A DNA stretch of 64,000 nucleotides from Lactobacillaceae bacterium L1_55_11 (GCA_029433155.1 JAQYTT010000002.1:124001-188000); one strand, 5' to 3'. Numbered from the stretch's first letter, positions 17,082 through 25,622 are shown. The notes: generated from the letters alone by a model not told the origin. Made by a program: numbers and translations.

Positions 17082-18020
17082 ATGAAATTAGGATTACTCT
17101 TTAGTGGCCAAGGTGCCCAACAGGCCGGCATGGGCTTGGATTTGTATGAAAATCTGCCCGCCTACCAAAGCACTATTGACCAGGCTTCCGCCGTGCTGGG
17201 TTATGACCTAGCCGAGTTGGTGGCTGATGAAGATAAGATTAAGCAGACCCAGTATGCCCAACCAGCCATTTTGGCCATGAGCATCGGGATTTTAAAGGCG
17301 ATTGGCGCTGACCTGCCGACACCTGCGGCTGGCCTGGGCCTTAGCCTGGGTGAGTATTCCGCTCTAACGGCTGCCGGTGCCATGAGTTTTGACCAGGCGA
17401 TTGCCATTATCCAAGACCGCGGTCGCTACATGCAGGCCGCCGGGGAGAAGAATCCCGGTAAGATGGTGGCGGTAATGAGCGATGACCAGGACATGGTTGT
17501 CGAAGAGATGCGCAAGCTGGAAGCCGAGGGGCTCCAGGTTTATCCAGCCAATTTCAACACCTTTGGCCAGTTGGTGATTGGTGGCATCGAAGCCGATGTT
17601 GACCAGGCCCAGGCGGTGTTGACCGATGCTGGTGTCAAGCGGATGGTGGAGCTGCCGGTTTCAGGTGCCTTCCACACGCCTCTGTTGAAGAAGGCAGCTA
17701 AGGAATTGGAGCACCGTCTGGAAAAGGAAAGCTTCCAGCCTTTGAAGTACCCGGTTTATTCCAATACGACCGGCGATGTCTTCCAGGTTGATCAGCTCAA
17801 GGATGTGCTGGTTAAGCAGATTGTTTCACCAACCTACTTTGCCCAGGCCCTGCAGCGGATGCTCGATGCTGGGGTGGATACCCTAGTTGAGGTTGGTCCG
17901 GCCGCGACGTTAACTAAGTTCGCTAAAAAGATCGCCCCTAAAACGGTTAAGCGCTACGCTATTACTGATTTAACGAGTTTCCAAGAAGTTCAGGCTGCCC
18001 TGACAAACCCAGAGGATTAA
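17082..18020 (+). CDS. fabD: Malonyl-CoA:ACP transacylase
   Basis: A 312-residue enzyme that loads malonyl groups on ACP. Starts LGLLFSGQGAQQ; nucleophile Ser in GLSLGEYSAL; catalytic His in GAFHTPLL. AGAAGGGG ribosome site before ATG. One base separates its stop from fabG. Confidence 0.95.
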   Translation: MKLGLLFSGQGAQQAGMGLDLYENLPAYQSTIDQASAVLGYDLAELVADEDKIKQTQYAQPAILAMSIGILKAIGADLPTPAAGLGLSLGEYSALTAAGAMSFDQAIAIIQDRGRYMQAAGEKNPGKMVAVMSDDQDMVVEEMRKLEAEGLQVYPANFNTFGQLVIGGIEADVDQAQAVLTDAGVKRMVELPVSGAFHTPLLKKAAKELEHRLEKESFQPLKYPVYSNTTGDVFQVDQLKDVLVKQIVSPTYFAQALQRMLDAGVDTLVEVGPAATLTKFAKKIAPKTVKRYAITDLTSFQEVQAALTNPED

Positions 18021-18021
18021 G

Positions 18022-18759
18022 ATGTTTAAGAAAGATTTCAAAAACCAAACCGTCCTGGTAACCGGCTCATCCCGGGGGATTGGCTTGGCCGTGGCCCACG
18101 CCTTTGATGACCTGGGCGCCCAGCTGATTTTGCATGGTCGTTCAGCCATCCCAGCTGACGTGCTCGATAGTTTCCATCAAAAGCCGATGACCGTCGAATT
18201 TGACGTGGCTAACACTGAGGAAACTGAGGCACAAATCAAGGACCTGTACAAGCGCCCTGATTTTCCAGGGATTGATATTCTGGTTAACAACGCTGGGATT
18301 ACCAAGGACCAGATTGCAATTGGCATGTCACCGGCGGACTTTGCTGCCGTGATTAACACCAATCTGACTGGTGCCTTTAACGTGACCCAGCCGATTTTTA
18401 AGAAGATGGTCCGCCAAAAGCACGGCGATATCATCAACATGAGTTCGGTGGTTGGCCTGATGGGCAACATCGGTCAGGTTAACTATGCCGCCGCCAAGGC
18501 CGGCCTGATTGGGATGACCAAGACCCTGGCCAAGGAAGGCGCCCGCCGGAACATCCGGGTTAACGCCATTGCCCCAGGGATGATTGTTTCTGACATGACC
18601 GACGCCCTCTCTGAGGATGCCAAGGCCAATGTTTTGGGGAACGTACCCCTGGCCCGCTTTGGCCTGGCGGAAGAAGTGGCCGAAACGGCCGTTTTCTTGG
18701 CCTCGAATGAATACATTACTGGACAGACCATTGTGGTCGACGGCGGACTTTATATCTAA
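18022..18759 (+). CDS. fabG: 3-oxoacyl-ACP reductase
   Basis: A 245-residue NADPH-dependent short-chain dehydrogenase. Cofactor motif TGSSRGIG, structural NNAG, catalytic Ser in MSSVVG and Tyr-x-x-x-Lys in YAAAK; C-terminal ITGQTIVVDGGLYI. Its ribosome site (AGAGGATTAAG) overlaps the end of fabD, implying coupled translation. Confidence 0.95.
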   Translation: MFKKDFKNQTVLVTGSSRGIGLAVAHAFDDLGAQLILHGRSAIPADVLDSFHQKPMTVEFDVANTEETEAQIKDLYKRPDFPGIDILVNNAGITKDQIAIGMSPADFAAVINTNLTGAFNVTQPIFKKMVRQKHGDIINMSSVVGLMGNIGQVNYAAAKAGLIGMTKTLAKEGARRNIRVNAIAPGMIVSDMTDALSEDAKANVLGNVPLARFGLAEEVAETAVFLASNEYITGQTIVVDGGLYI

Positions 18760-18801
18760 TAAATAAATGGTTCCGTGCACTTGCTTAGGAAGGAAGTCAA
18801 C

Positions 18802-20052
18802 ATGACACGCGTTGTAATTACAGGAATGGGGGCGGTAACGCCCTTGGGAAATGACACCCAAACTTACCTTGATGGGATTTTTGATGAAAAGTTGGGCATT
18901 AAGCCCATTACCAAGTTCGATGCCAGTGAAACCGGTATCACTGTAGCTGGTCAGGTCGATGGTTTCGACTCAGCCAAGCGGGTTGGTAAGCGTGAGTCCC
19001 GTAAGCTGGATCTTTTCTCCCAGTATGCGATTGACGCGGCGGACCAGGCCATGGAACAGGCTGGTTTGAAAAGTGAAACCGACAACCCCCAGGAAACCAA
19101 GGTTGAAGACCCAACCCGTTTTGGCGTTATCCTCGGGAATGGAATCGGTGGTTTGACGACCATCCAAGAACAAGTGATTAAGATGCATGACAAGGGCCCA
19201 CAGCGGGTTAGCCCACTGTTCGTGCCTGAGTCAATTCCTAACATGGTTTCCGGTAACGTTTCCCTGCGCTTTGGTGCCAAGGGCGTTAACTTTACAGTGG
19301 TAACGGCCTGCGCTTCAGCCACTAACGCGGTTGGCGAAGCCTTCTGGCGGATTCAGTCTGGTAAGGCTGACGTAATGCTGACCGGTGGTTCAGAAGCCAC
19401 CGTCAACGAAATCGGAATTGCCGGTTTCGCCGCCTTGACTGCCCTGTCAAAGGAAACTGATCCTAAGCAGGCTTCCAAGCCTTTCGATAAGAACCGTCAC
19501 GGTTTTGTCCTTGGTGAAGGTTCTGGAATTTTAGTATTGGAGAGTCTAGAACACGCCCAGGCCCGCGGTGCCAACATTCTCGGTGAAGTAGTTGGTTACG
19601 GCGTTTCTTCAGATGCCTACCACATGACTTCACCAGCCCCTGATGGTGAGGGTGCTGCTCGCGCCATGAAGGACGCCTTGGCCGATGCCAACTTAAAGCC
19701 GGAAGATATTAGCTACATCAACGCCCACGGGACTGCTACCGGTGCCAACGATTCTGGTGAAGCTGAAGCGATTGCCAGCGTCTTTGGTCCTAACTCTGTC
19801 CTGGTTTCATCAACTAAGGGTATGACCGGTCACCTGCTGGGTGCTGCCGGTGCGGTCGAAGCCGTGGCCTCAGTTGGTGCCATTGACCGGGGTGAACTGC
19901 CAGTTAACGTTGGCTTTGACGAACCCGATGAGCACACTAAGCTGGTTAACCTGGTCAACGAGGATAACAAGCACACGGCACCGGAATACGTTTTGAGTGC
20001 CAACTATGGTTTCGGTGGCCACAACGCCGCCGTAATCTTCAAGAAGTGGTAA
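18802..20052 (+). CDS. fabF: 3-oxoacyl-ACP synthase II
   Basis: A 416-residue elongating condensing enzyme. Catalytic Cys in TACASATNAVG, His in NAHGTATGAND and in KGMTGHLLGAAG. The start ATG at 18802 (MTRVVITGMGAVTPLG) is preceded by AGGAAGG; the earlier frame start at 18775 is inside the leader. It is the only long-chain KAS in the window, so it likely extends both saturated and unsaturated chains. Confidence 0.95.
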   Translation: MTRVVITGMGAVTPLGNDTQTYLDGIFDEKLGIKPITKFDASETGITVAGQVDGFDSAKRVGKRESRKLDLFSQYAIDAADQAMEQAGLKSETDNPQETKVEDPTRFGVILGNGIGGLTTIQEQVIKMHDKGPQRVSPLFVPESIPNMVSGNVSLRFGAKGVNFTVVTACASATNAVGEAFWRIQSGKADVMLTGGSEATVNEIGIAGFAALTALSKETDPKQASKPFDKNRHGFVLGEGSGILVLESLEHAQARGANILGEVVGYGVSSDAYHMTSPAPDGEGAARAMKDALADANLKPEDISYINAHGTATGANDSGEAEAIASVFGPNSVLVSSTKGMTGHLLGAAGAVEAVASVGAIDRGELPVNVGFDEPDEHTKLVNLVNEDNKHTAPEYVLSANYGFGGHNAAVIFKKW

Positions 20053-20064
20053 GGGGGAAGCGTG

Positions 20065-20544
20065 ATGGATTTAGATATTAATGAAATTCGGGCCTTGATG
20101 GCCGACTTGGAAAAGAGCTCCCTGCGTGACTTAGACCTGCAGGCCGGTGACTTTTCCCTGCACCTTTCTAAAAATGAAAACAGCGTTAGCCCAGCCGCTA
20201 ATCCGGCCCCAGCTGCGCAAGCACCGGCAACGGCTGCTGCGCCAGCTAACGATTCAGCCGCTGCCCCTGCTCCGGCTAGTCAGCCGGCAGCTCCAGCACC
20301 AGCCGGCGAGGAAATCCTGGCACCAATGGTTGGAACGGTTTACCTCCAGCCTAAGCCCGATGCCCCAGCCTTTAAGAAGGTCGGCGATCAAATTAACAAG
20401 GGTGATGTTGTGGCCGTGATTGAAGCCATGAAGCTGATGACTGAGATTCATTCAGAGGTTACCGGTACCCTGACTGAAATTCTCGTCAGCAATGAAGAAG
20501 TGGTGGACTTTGACAAGCCGCTTTTCCGGGTTACGCCCAACTAA
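20065..20544 (+). CDS. accB: Biotin carboxyl carrier protein of acetyl-CoA carboxylase
   Basis: A 159-residue protein. The N-terminal helical part (LDINEIRALMADLEKSSL) is joined by an Ala/Pro-rich linker (about residues 50-85) to the C-terminal biotinyl domain with the biotinylated lysine in EAMKLM. ATG 20065 lies just after AAGGGGGAAG; a GTG directly before it is also possible. It works with AccC (carboxylates biotin) and AccD/AccA (transfers CO2 to acetyl-CoA), all encoded downstream. Confidence 0.95.
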   Translation: MDLDINEIRALMADLEKSSLRDLDLQAGDFSLHLSKNENSVSPAANPAPAAQAPATAAAPANDSAAAPAPASQPAAPAPAGEEILAPMVGTVYLQPKPDAPAFKKVGDQINKGDVVAVIEAMKLMTEIHSEVTGTLTEILVSNEEVVDFDKPLFRVTPN

Positions 20545-20550
20545 ATTGAA

Positions 20551-20576
20551 GTTTGGCCCTGCGCCAAACGTACATA
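20551..20576 (+). other. Hairpin plus CGTACATA between accB and second fabZ
   Basis: GTTTGGC (20551-20557), CCTGC, GCCAAAC (20563-20569), a perfect 7-bp stem, then CGTACATA (20569-20576). Same design as after acpP. No T tract. Confidence 0.62.
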
Positions 20577-20592
20577 ACTAAAGGAGAACGAC

Positions 20593-21024
20593 ATGACGGT
20601 TCTAAATACCCAGCAGATTCAAGAAATCTTACCCCACCGCTACCCAATGTTGATGTTGGACACGGTTGAAGAGCTCGAGCCCGGCCAGCGTTGCGTGGCT
20701 ACCAAGAACGTAACGATTAACGAAGAAATCTTCCAAGGACACTTTCCTGGCAACCCAACCTTCCCCGGTGTTTTGACGGTCGAGGCCCTGGCCCAAACTG
20801 GGGCGGTTGCCCTCCTGTCCATGCCTGAATATAAGGGTAAGACTGCTTATTTTGGTGGGATTAAAAAGGCCCGTTACCGTAAGATGATCCGGCCTGGTGA
20901 CCAACTGCGCTTTGAAGTGACCCTGGACCGCCTGCGCGGACCAATTGGTACTGGTAAGGGTATCGTTTGGGTTGGCGATAAGAAGGCCACGACCGCTGAG
21001 CTAACCTTTATCGTGGGAGATTAA
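20593..21024 (+). CDS. fabZ: (3R)-hydroxyacyl-ACP dehydratase, second copy
   Basis: A 143-residue hot-dog fold enzyme. Catalytic His in GHFPGNPTFPGV and Glu in TVEALAQTGA. It is about as long as the copy at 13800 but differs in the tunnel-lining residues after the active site. Here the second fabZ lies between accB and accC, the usual place in lactobacillales operons. AAAGGAGAA ribosome site. Co-existence of two copies suggests one is bifunctional dehydratase/isomerase; inference only. Confidence 0.93.
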   Translation: MTVLNTQQIQEILPHRYPMLMLDTVEELEPGQRCVATKNVTINEEIFQGHFPGNPTFPGVLTVEALAQTGAVALLSMPEYKGKTAYFGGIKKARYRKMIRPGDQLRFEVTLDRLRGPIGTGKGIVWVGDKKATTAELTFIVGD

Positions 21025-21025
21025 A

Positions 21026-22420
21026 ATGTTTAAAAAAGTACTGGTGGCAAACCGGGGTGAGATTGCGGTTCGCATTATCCGGACCCTCAAGGAAATGGGC
21101 ATTAAGACCGTGGCCATCTATTCCACGGCTGACCGTGAAAGTCTCCACGTTCACATTTCCGACGAGGCGATTTGCGTGGGCGGCCCCAAGCCAGCCGATT
21201 CTTATTTAAATATGAAAAACATTGTCAGTGCGGCGACCTTGACTGGGGCCGAGGCCATTCATCCTGGCTACGGTTTCCTGTCAGAAAACAGCCTCTTTGC
21301 CGAGATGGTTGGCGAGGTGGGCATCAAGTGGATTGGTCCTAAGCCGGCTACCATTGACCTGATGGGAAACAAGGCCAATGCCCGGGAAGAAATGCGCCAG
21401 GCTGGCGTGCCAGTTGTTCCTGGTTCGGAAGGCTTTATCCATAACTTTGACGAGGCCAAGGAAGTTGCCGACCGGATTGGCTATCCACTGTTGTTGAAGG
21501 CCGCTGCCGGTGGTGGTGGTAAGGGAATGCGTTTCGTCTACGAGGAAAACGAACTCGCTGAAAAGTTTGATAATGCTCAAAGCGAAGCCCGCCTGTCCTT
21601 TGGTGATGACCACATGTACATCGAAAAGGTCATGACCCACGTCCGCCACATCGAAATGCAGGTCCTCCGTGACCAGCAGGGGCACGTGGTGACCCTGCCA
21701 GAGCGAAACTGCTCTTTGCAACGCCGTAACCAGAAGGTGATGGAAGAATCTCCTGCTGCGGGCGTGACGCCGGCTATGCGGGCCAACCTGAGTGACATTG
21801 TTACCAAGGCCGTTAACGCCATCGATTATGAAAACACTGGGACGATTGAGTTCCTCCAGGACCAGGACGGTAATTTCTACTTCATGGAAATGAACACCCG
21901 GCTCCAGGTCGAGCACCCGGTTACTGAGATGGTGACCGGTCTGGACTTGGTCCGGCTCCAGGTACTAGTAGCGGCTGGCGAAGACCTGCCTTTGACCCAG
22001 GACGATGTTGAGATGAAGGGTCACGCCGTGGAAATGCGTTTGACCGCTGAGCGGCCCGAGGCCAATTTCGCCCCCAGTGCTGGTAAGGTTGACTTTGTCT
22101 TCCTGCCAACTGGTGGCCCAGGCGTGCGGATTGATTCCGCCCTTTATTCTGGGGATGTCATCCAGCCCTTCTATGATTCCATGATTGCAAAGCTGATTGC
22201 CCACGACGAAACCCGTCCAGAGGCCCTGGCTAAGTTGGAACGGATGTTAGACGAAACCACCATTGAGGGGATTTCAACCAGCCGTTCCTTCCAGGAAGCG
22301 CTTTTGCTGGATCCAAATGTCCAAACTGATAATTTTGATACGAAGTACTTAGAAGATGAATTTTTGCCACGCTGGGATGAAATCCTGGCCGACGGTAAAG
22401 CCAGTCAAGAAGAGGAGTAA
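21026..22420 (+). CDS. accC: Biotin carboxylase of acetyl-CoA carboxylase
   Basis: A 464-residue ATP-grasp enzyme. N-terminal KVLVANRGEIAVRIIRT, glycine-rich ATP lid KAAAGGGGKGMR, and catalytic region MNTRLQVEHPVTE. Length is that of the separate bacterial subunit. Only one base lies between the fabZ stop and the ATG; GGGAGA in the end of fabZ is the ribosome site. Confidence 0.97.
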   Translation: MFKKVLVANRGEIAVRIIRTLKEMGIKTVAIYSTADRESLHVHISDEAICVGGPKPADSYLNMKNIVSAATLTGAEAIHPGYGFLSENSLFAEMVGEVGIKWIGPKPATIDLMGNKANAREEMRQAGVPVVPGSEGFIHNFDEAKEVADRIGYPLLLKAAAGGGGKGMRFVYEENELAEKFDNAQSEARLSFGDDHMYIEKVMTHVRHIEMQVLRDQQGHVVTLPERNCSLQRRNQKVMEESPAAGVTPAMRANLSDIVTKAVNAIDYENTGTIEFLQDQDGNFYFMEMNTRLQVEHPVTEMVTGLDLVRLQVLVAAGEDLPLTQDDVEMKGHAVEMRLTAERPEANFAPSAGKVDFVFLPTGGPGVRIDSALYSGDVIQPFYDSMIAKLIAHDETRPEALAKLERMLDETTIEGISTSRSFQEALLLDPNVQTDNFDTKYLEDEFLPRWDEILADGKASQEEE

Positions 22421-22422
22421 GG

Positions 22423-22435
22423 GGACGTTACGTCC
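22423..22435 (+). other. Small hairpin between ribosome site and accD start
   Basis: GGACG, TTA, CGTCC, 8 bases before the accD ATG. The only good ribosome site (AGGAG, then AAGGGG) lies upstream of or within the stem, so the hairpin would either bring it close to the start or hide part of it. Confidence 0.5.
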
Positions 22436-22443
22436 GAATTGCT

Positions 22444-23286
22444 ATGACCCTTTTTAATTCACACGAAGACGATACTGCCAAAATTAAGGTCGACGAAACG
22501 GTGAAAAACCGGATTCCGGATGGCCTTTTTTTGGCCTGCCCTTACTGTGGCAAGGAAATGTACAACAAGGAGCTCGGCCCATACCGGGTTTGTGCTAACT
22601 GTGGTTACGGTTTCCGCCTGCAAGCCCGCGAACGAGCAGTCCTGATGACGACCGACTTTCACGAGTTGGACGCTGACCTGACCCAGAGCGACCCGGACTT
22701 TCCGGGATATGCCGATAAGTTAGACCGGGCTAAGACCCAGACTGACTTACAGGAATCGGTCCTGACTGGGACGGCCAAGATTGAAGGAGAGCCGGTTGCC
22801 TTGGGCATCATGGACTCCTACTTCATGATGGGTTCAATGGGGGCTAAGACCGGAGAAAAGATTACCCGTCTCTTTGAATATGCCACCCAAAACCGCCTGC
22901 CAGTGGTGATGTTCACCGCTTCGGGTGGGGCCCGGATGCAGGAGGGGATTAACTCCCTGATGCAGATGGCTAAGATTTCGGCAGCGGTAGCTGAACACCA
23001 GGAAGCTGGTTTGCTGTATCTGGTCGTTTTGACTGATCCAACCACAGGCGGCGTCACGGCTAGCTTCGCCATGCAGGGTGATATTACCCTGGCCGAACCC
23101 CATGCCCTGGTTGGCTTTGCCGGTGCCCGGGTGATTGAATCGACCATCCATGAAAAGCTGCCCAAGGACTTCCAACGGGTTGAAACCCTGCTGGAAAATG
23201 GCTTTGTTGACCAGGTGGTGCCGCGTCCTAAGCTGGCCCAGCTGATTGGTAAGATTGTGCGCTTGCACCAACCCCAGGAGGCATAA
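22444..23286 (+). CDS. accD: Acetyl-CoA carboxyltransferase beta subunit
   Basis: A 280-residue subunit with the N-terminal zinc ribbon CPYC...CANC (residues ~31-53) and the crotonase-like carboxyltransferase core (FTASGGARMQEG, TTGGVTASFA). Works as an alpha2beta2 with AccA, whose gene follows directly. The ATG has no ribosome site at normal distance; a small hairpin separates it from GGAG/GGGG upstream (see 22423). Confidence 0.96.
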   Translation: MTLFNSHEDDTAKIKVDETVKNRIPDGLFLACPYCGKEMYNKELGPYRVCANCGYGFRLQARERAVLMTTDFHELDADLTQSDPDFPGYADKLDRAKTQTDLQESVLTGTAKIEGEPVALGIMDSYFMMGSMGAKTGEKITRLFEYATQNRLPVVMFTASGGARMQEGINSLMQMAKISAAVAEHQEAGLLYLVVLTDPTTGGVTASFAMQGDITLAEPHALVGFAGARVIESTIHEKLPKDFQRVETLLENGFVDQVVPRPKLAQLIGKIVRLHQPQEA

Positions 23287-24084
23287 ATGGCTGATATTTT
23301 AAAATCACTTTTTAAACACGATGCCAAGCCGGCCGACATTGTCAAAAAGGCCCGGGAAGACCGCTTTATGGCCCGGGACTTGATTAATGGTCTCTTTGAT
23401 GACTTCGTCGAGCTTCACGGTGACCGCCTTGGTGCGGATGACAACTCCGTGATTGGCGGGATTGCCCGCTTAAATAATCAACCGGTGACGGTGATTGTTA
23501 TTGATAAGGGTACCGATATTCATGACAAGCTCTCCAAGCGCAACGGTTCACCTCAACCTTGGGGTTACCGTAAGGCCATCCGTCTGATGAAGGCCGCTGA
23601 ACGCTTCCACCGGCCCATCATTACCTTTATCAATACGCCGGGCGCCTTTCCTGGTAAGGAAGCTGAAGCCCAAGGCCAGGGGGAGGCAATTGCCAATGCC
23701 ATCCTGACTTCGATGAAGCTGACCGTGCCAATGATTGCCATTGTCTATGGTGAAGGCGGTTCTGGTGGCGCTCTGGCCTTAGCCACCGCCGACCAGGTCT
23801 GGATGTTTGAAAATGCAACTTATTCCATCCTGTCACCGGAAGGTTTTGCCTCGATCTTGTGGAAGGACAGCAAGCGCAGTGATGAGGCTGCGGAGCTAAT
23901 GGGACTCACACCCGGGGACTTGATGGCCAACCAGGTCATCGACTATGTCATTCCCGAATCTCGCAACCACGCCAAGGTCTATGCCCACCTCAAAGAGAAG
24001 TTGGGTCAGGAAATTGGCCAGCTCCAGCAGATGGGTCCTGATGACCTCCTGCGGGCGCGCCGTAACCGTTTCCGGGCCTTCTAA
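23287..24084 (+). CDS. accA: Acetyl-CoA carboxyltransferase alpha subunit
   Basis: A 265-residue subunit. Recognisable FDDFVELHGDRLGADD, INTPGAFPGKEAEAQGQGEAI and YGEGGSGGALALA (oxyanion region). It starts immediately after the accD stop with CAGGAGG inside the accD end. Last gene of the fatty-acid operon; a terminator follows. Confidence 0.96.
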   Translation: MADILKSLFKHDAKPADIVKKAREDRFMARDLINGLFDDFVELHGDRLGADDNSVIGGIARLNNQPVTVIVIDKGTDIHDKLSKRNGSPQPWGYRKAIRLMKAAERFHRPIITFINTPGAFPGKEAEAQGQGEAIANAILTSMKLTVPMIAIVYGEGGSGGALALATADQVWMFENATYSILSPEGFASILWKDSKRSDEAAELMGLTPGDLMANQVIDYVIPESRNHAKVYAHLKEKLGQEIGQLQQMGPDDLLRARRNRFRAF

Positions 24085-24098
24085 GGCATCATACGAAA

Positions 24099-24122
24099 TA
24101 AAACGACGTTCGTCGTTTTTTA
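24099..24122 (+). terminator. Terminator of the fatty-acid operon
   Basis: AACGAC, GTTC, GTCGTT then T tract, 15 bases after accA. Confidence 0.85.
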
Positions 24123-24176
24123 TTTGGCACGTAACTTATCAAGTGATAAATTTTTCCGTTCAAAGCCGCTGGGCTT

Positions 24177-24185
24177 TGCTATAAT
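24177..24185 (+). promoter_or_regulatory. Extended -10 promoter of the YisL-like gene
   Basis: TGCTATAAT, 25 bases before the start codon; no good -35. Confidence 0.7.
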
Positions 24186-24210
24186 ATTTTGGAAAGAGAG
24201 GTATCGTTTT

Positions 24211-24567
24211 ATGTACTTATGGCTTCACATTATTTTGGCGGTAGCCCTGATCGTACTGCTGGTTCTTGACCTGCGTAAGACCAACGGTTCCCTACCCATC
24301 GCGATGACTATTCGCGGAATTTACGTCGTCATGATTATTGATGGCATTATTTTGCTAGGTAAGGCCTGGCACCGGAGTCCAGTCTTGGCTTCGGCCAAGG
24401 TCCTATTTTCACTGGTGGTTATCGGCTTTATCGAAGTGCTGATGGCTAAGCGGGCCCGCAACCAGGTGACTAAGTCTGACTTTTACCGGATTGCCATCGA
24501 ACTGGTCCTGTTGATTATCTTGGGACTCTTCACCGCCGGCTTCCGGCCTTGGATTCATTTGTTTTAA
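24211..24567 (+). CDS. DUF1516 (YisL-like) membrane protein
   Basis: A 118-residue protein with four predicted helices (WLHIILAVALIVLLVLDL, GIYVVMIIDGIILLGKA, VLFSLVVIGFIEVLMA, IAIELVLLIILGLFTAGF). Length and pattern match the YisL family of Firmicutes, of unknown role. ATG 24211 follows AGAGAGG; the frame's earlier ATG/GTG codons lie before the promoter's expected +1. Confidence 0.8.
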   Translation: MYLWLHIILAVALIVLLVLDLRKTNGSLPIAMTIRGIYVVMIIDGIILLGKAWHRSPVLASAKVLFSLVVIGFIEVLMAKRARNQVTKSDFYRIAIELVLLIILGLFTAGFRPWIHLF

Positions 24568-24584
24568 TGGTGGGTTGCTGACTG

Positions 24585-25070
24585 ATGAAAGCATTTGATG
24601 ATAATTTAGTGCTGATTCTCGGTTTCTTCGGTGACTGGCTGCTATTTGTCTTCCCTTTGATGCAGGGTATCTTAGAGTTGCAGGACTATTCGACGGTGAT
24701 CGACGCCTTTAAAGTGGCTGGCCAAGATGTTAAAAAGGTCTCGAACTGGTACTGGCTGTTTCCGCCGTTGAAATTTCATTTAGAGCGGGTGCGACTGCAC
24801 AAGATTTCTCGCAGTCAGCCGGTTTCTAGGGTAGATCGCCAAGACTTGATGAAGTTTGAAATGAAAGCGATGGCCTGGTTCTTCGTGGCCCTGACCGGGA
24901 TTTTCAAAGGGGTTGGCGCGACGAGCGAAATCATTGATCATTTTGATTGGCCCAACCCCGTGTTCTGGTTTTGGGTGCTAAACTTCGTCTTCATCTTTGT
25001 CGGAGCTAATTATGTCTTTATCCGGTTAAGAATTGCCAAAAAGCTGGCATCTGATTTCGATGATGATTAA
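24585..25070 (+). CDS. Membrane protein of unknown function
   Basis: A 161-residue protein with an N-terminal helix (LVLILGFFGDWLLFVFPLMQG), a charged middle (HLERVRLHKISRSQPVSRVDRQD) and two C-terminal helices (MAWFFVALTGIF; FWFWVLNFVFIFVGANYVF) ending in an acidic tail. It starts 17 bases after the YisL-like gene and ends at a terminator, so the two are likely co-transcribed. I do not recognise the family. Confidence 0.7.
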   Translation: MKAFDDNLVLILGFFGDWLLFVFPLMQGILELQDYSTVIDAFKVAGQDVKKVSNWYWLFPPLKFHLERVRLHKISRSQPVSRVDRQDLMKFEMKAMAWFFVALTGIFKGVGATSEIIDHFDWPNPVFWFWVLNFVFIFVGANYVFIRLRIAKKLASDFDDD

Positions 25071-25082
25071 CGTAGTTATATA

Positions 25083-25112
25083 GAAAAAGACCTGCGATGC
25101 AGGTCTTTTTTG
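25083..25112 (+). terminator. Terminator after the two membrane-protein genes
   Basis: AAAGACCTGC, GAT, GCAGGTCTTTTTT. Confidence 0.92.
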
Positions 25113-25187
25113 GTTAGCGTGCCTTGGCTAAATTTGCCAATTATTGCAGGATTCGTGCCAGAGGACTGCCCAATGGCCAGGGTTTGC

Positions 25188-25196
25188 TGTTATAAT
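25188..25196 (+). promoter_or_regulatory. Extended -10 promoter of tmRNA gene
   Basis: TGTTATAAT. Predicted +1 near 25203, so the precursor has a ~26-base leader holding a hairpin GTTTACC-GAT-GGTAAAC (25207-25223) right before the mature 5' end. Confidence 0.7.
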
Positions 25197-25228
25197 GGAT
25201 GCACAAGTTTACCGATGGTAAACCGTAC

Positions 25229-25583
25229 GGGTCTGTTTATGGAATTCGACAGGCTGTTTAGCGCATTGGCTGCATTCCGTCGTCCGGACGTTAAACGGGC
25301 AGACATTTAACTGCAAAAAACAATAACTCTTACGCAATCGCTGCCTAAAAACCAGTGATACGTAGCTTAACTCCGGCAGCTGGCGGCTGGAGCTGGGCCA
25401 TAATTAGCCAGCTCGCTGTTTCCCTATCCACCTGTTAGGGGACGGTTAAATTAACCAGGTTAGTGGTATTGGAAAGCCTGGGACTATGGCGGACAATATC
25501 ATGAATTTTAAATGATAGTCCTATGAATGTAGACGCTGATGTAGCGGACGGTCTGGACAGGGGTTCGACTCCCCTCAGATCCA
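25229..25583 (+). ncRNA. ssrA: tmRNA (10Sa RNA)
   Basis: Rescues stalled ribosomes by trans-translation with SmpB. The 5' GGGTCTG pairs with 3' CAGATCC (one G-T), and GGAATTCGACAGG and GGTTCGACTCC (T arm) are tRNA-like marks. The tag frame starts at GCA 25313 and stops at TAA 25346, encoding AKNNNSYAIAA, a typical lactic-acid-bacterium tag with the ClpXP-favoured AIAA end. The 3' end reads CAGATCCA followed by TGT, so the terminal CCA seems not to be encoded and must be added. Mature ends are inferred from pairing. Confidence 0.95.
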
Positions 25584-25587
25584 TGTT

Positions 25588-25620
25588 AAAAGCCCCTCCT
25601 GTTGGAGGGGCCTTTTGTTT
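25588..25620 (+). terminator. Terminator of tmRNA gene
   Basis: GCCCCTCC, TGTT, GGAGGGGC, then TTTTGTTTTG. Confidence 0.9.
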
Positions 25621-25622
25621 TG

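Noticed and set aside
25110-25310. 66-codon ORF over the tmRNA promoter and 5' part
   Set aside because: Explained by the tmRNA gene; no ribosome site.
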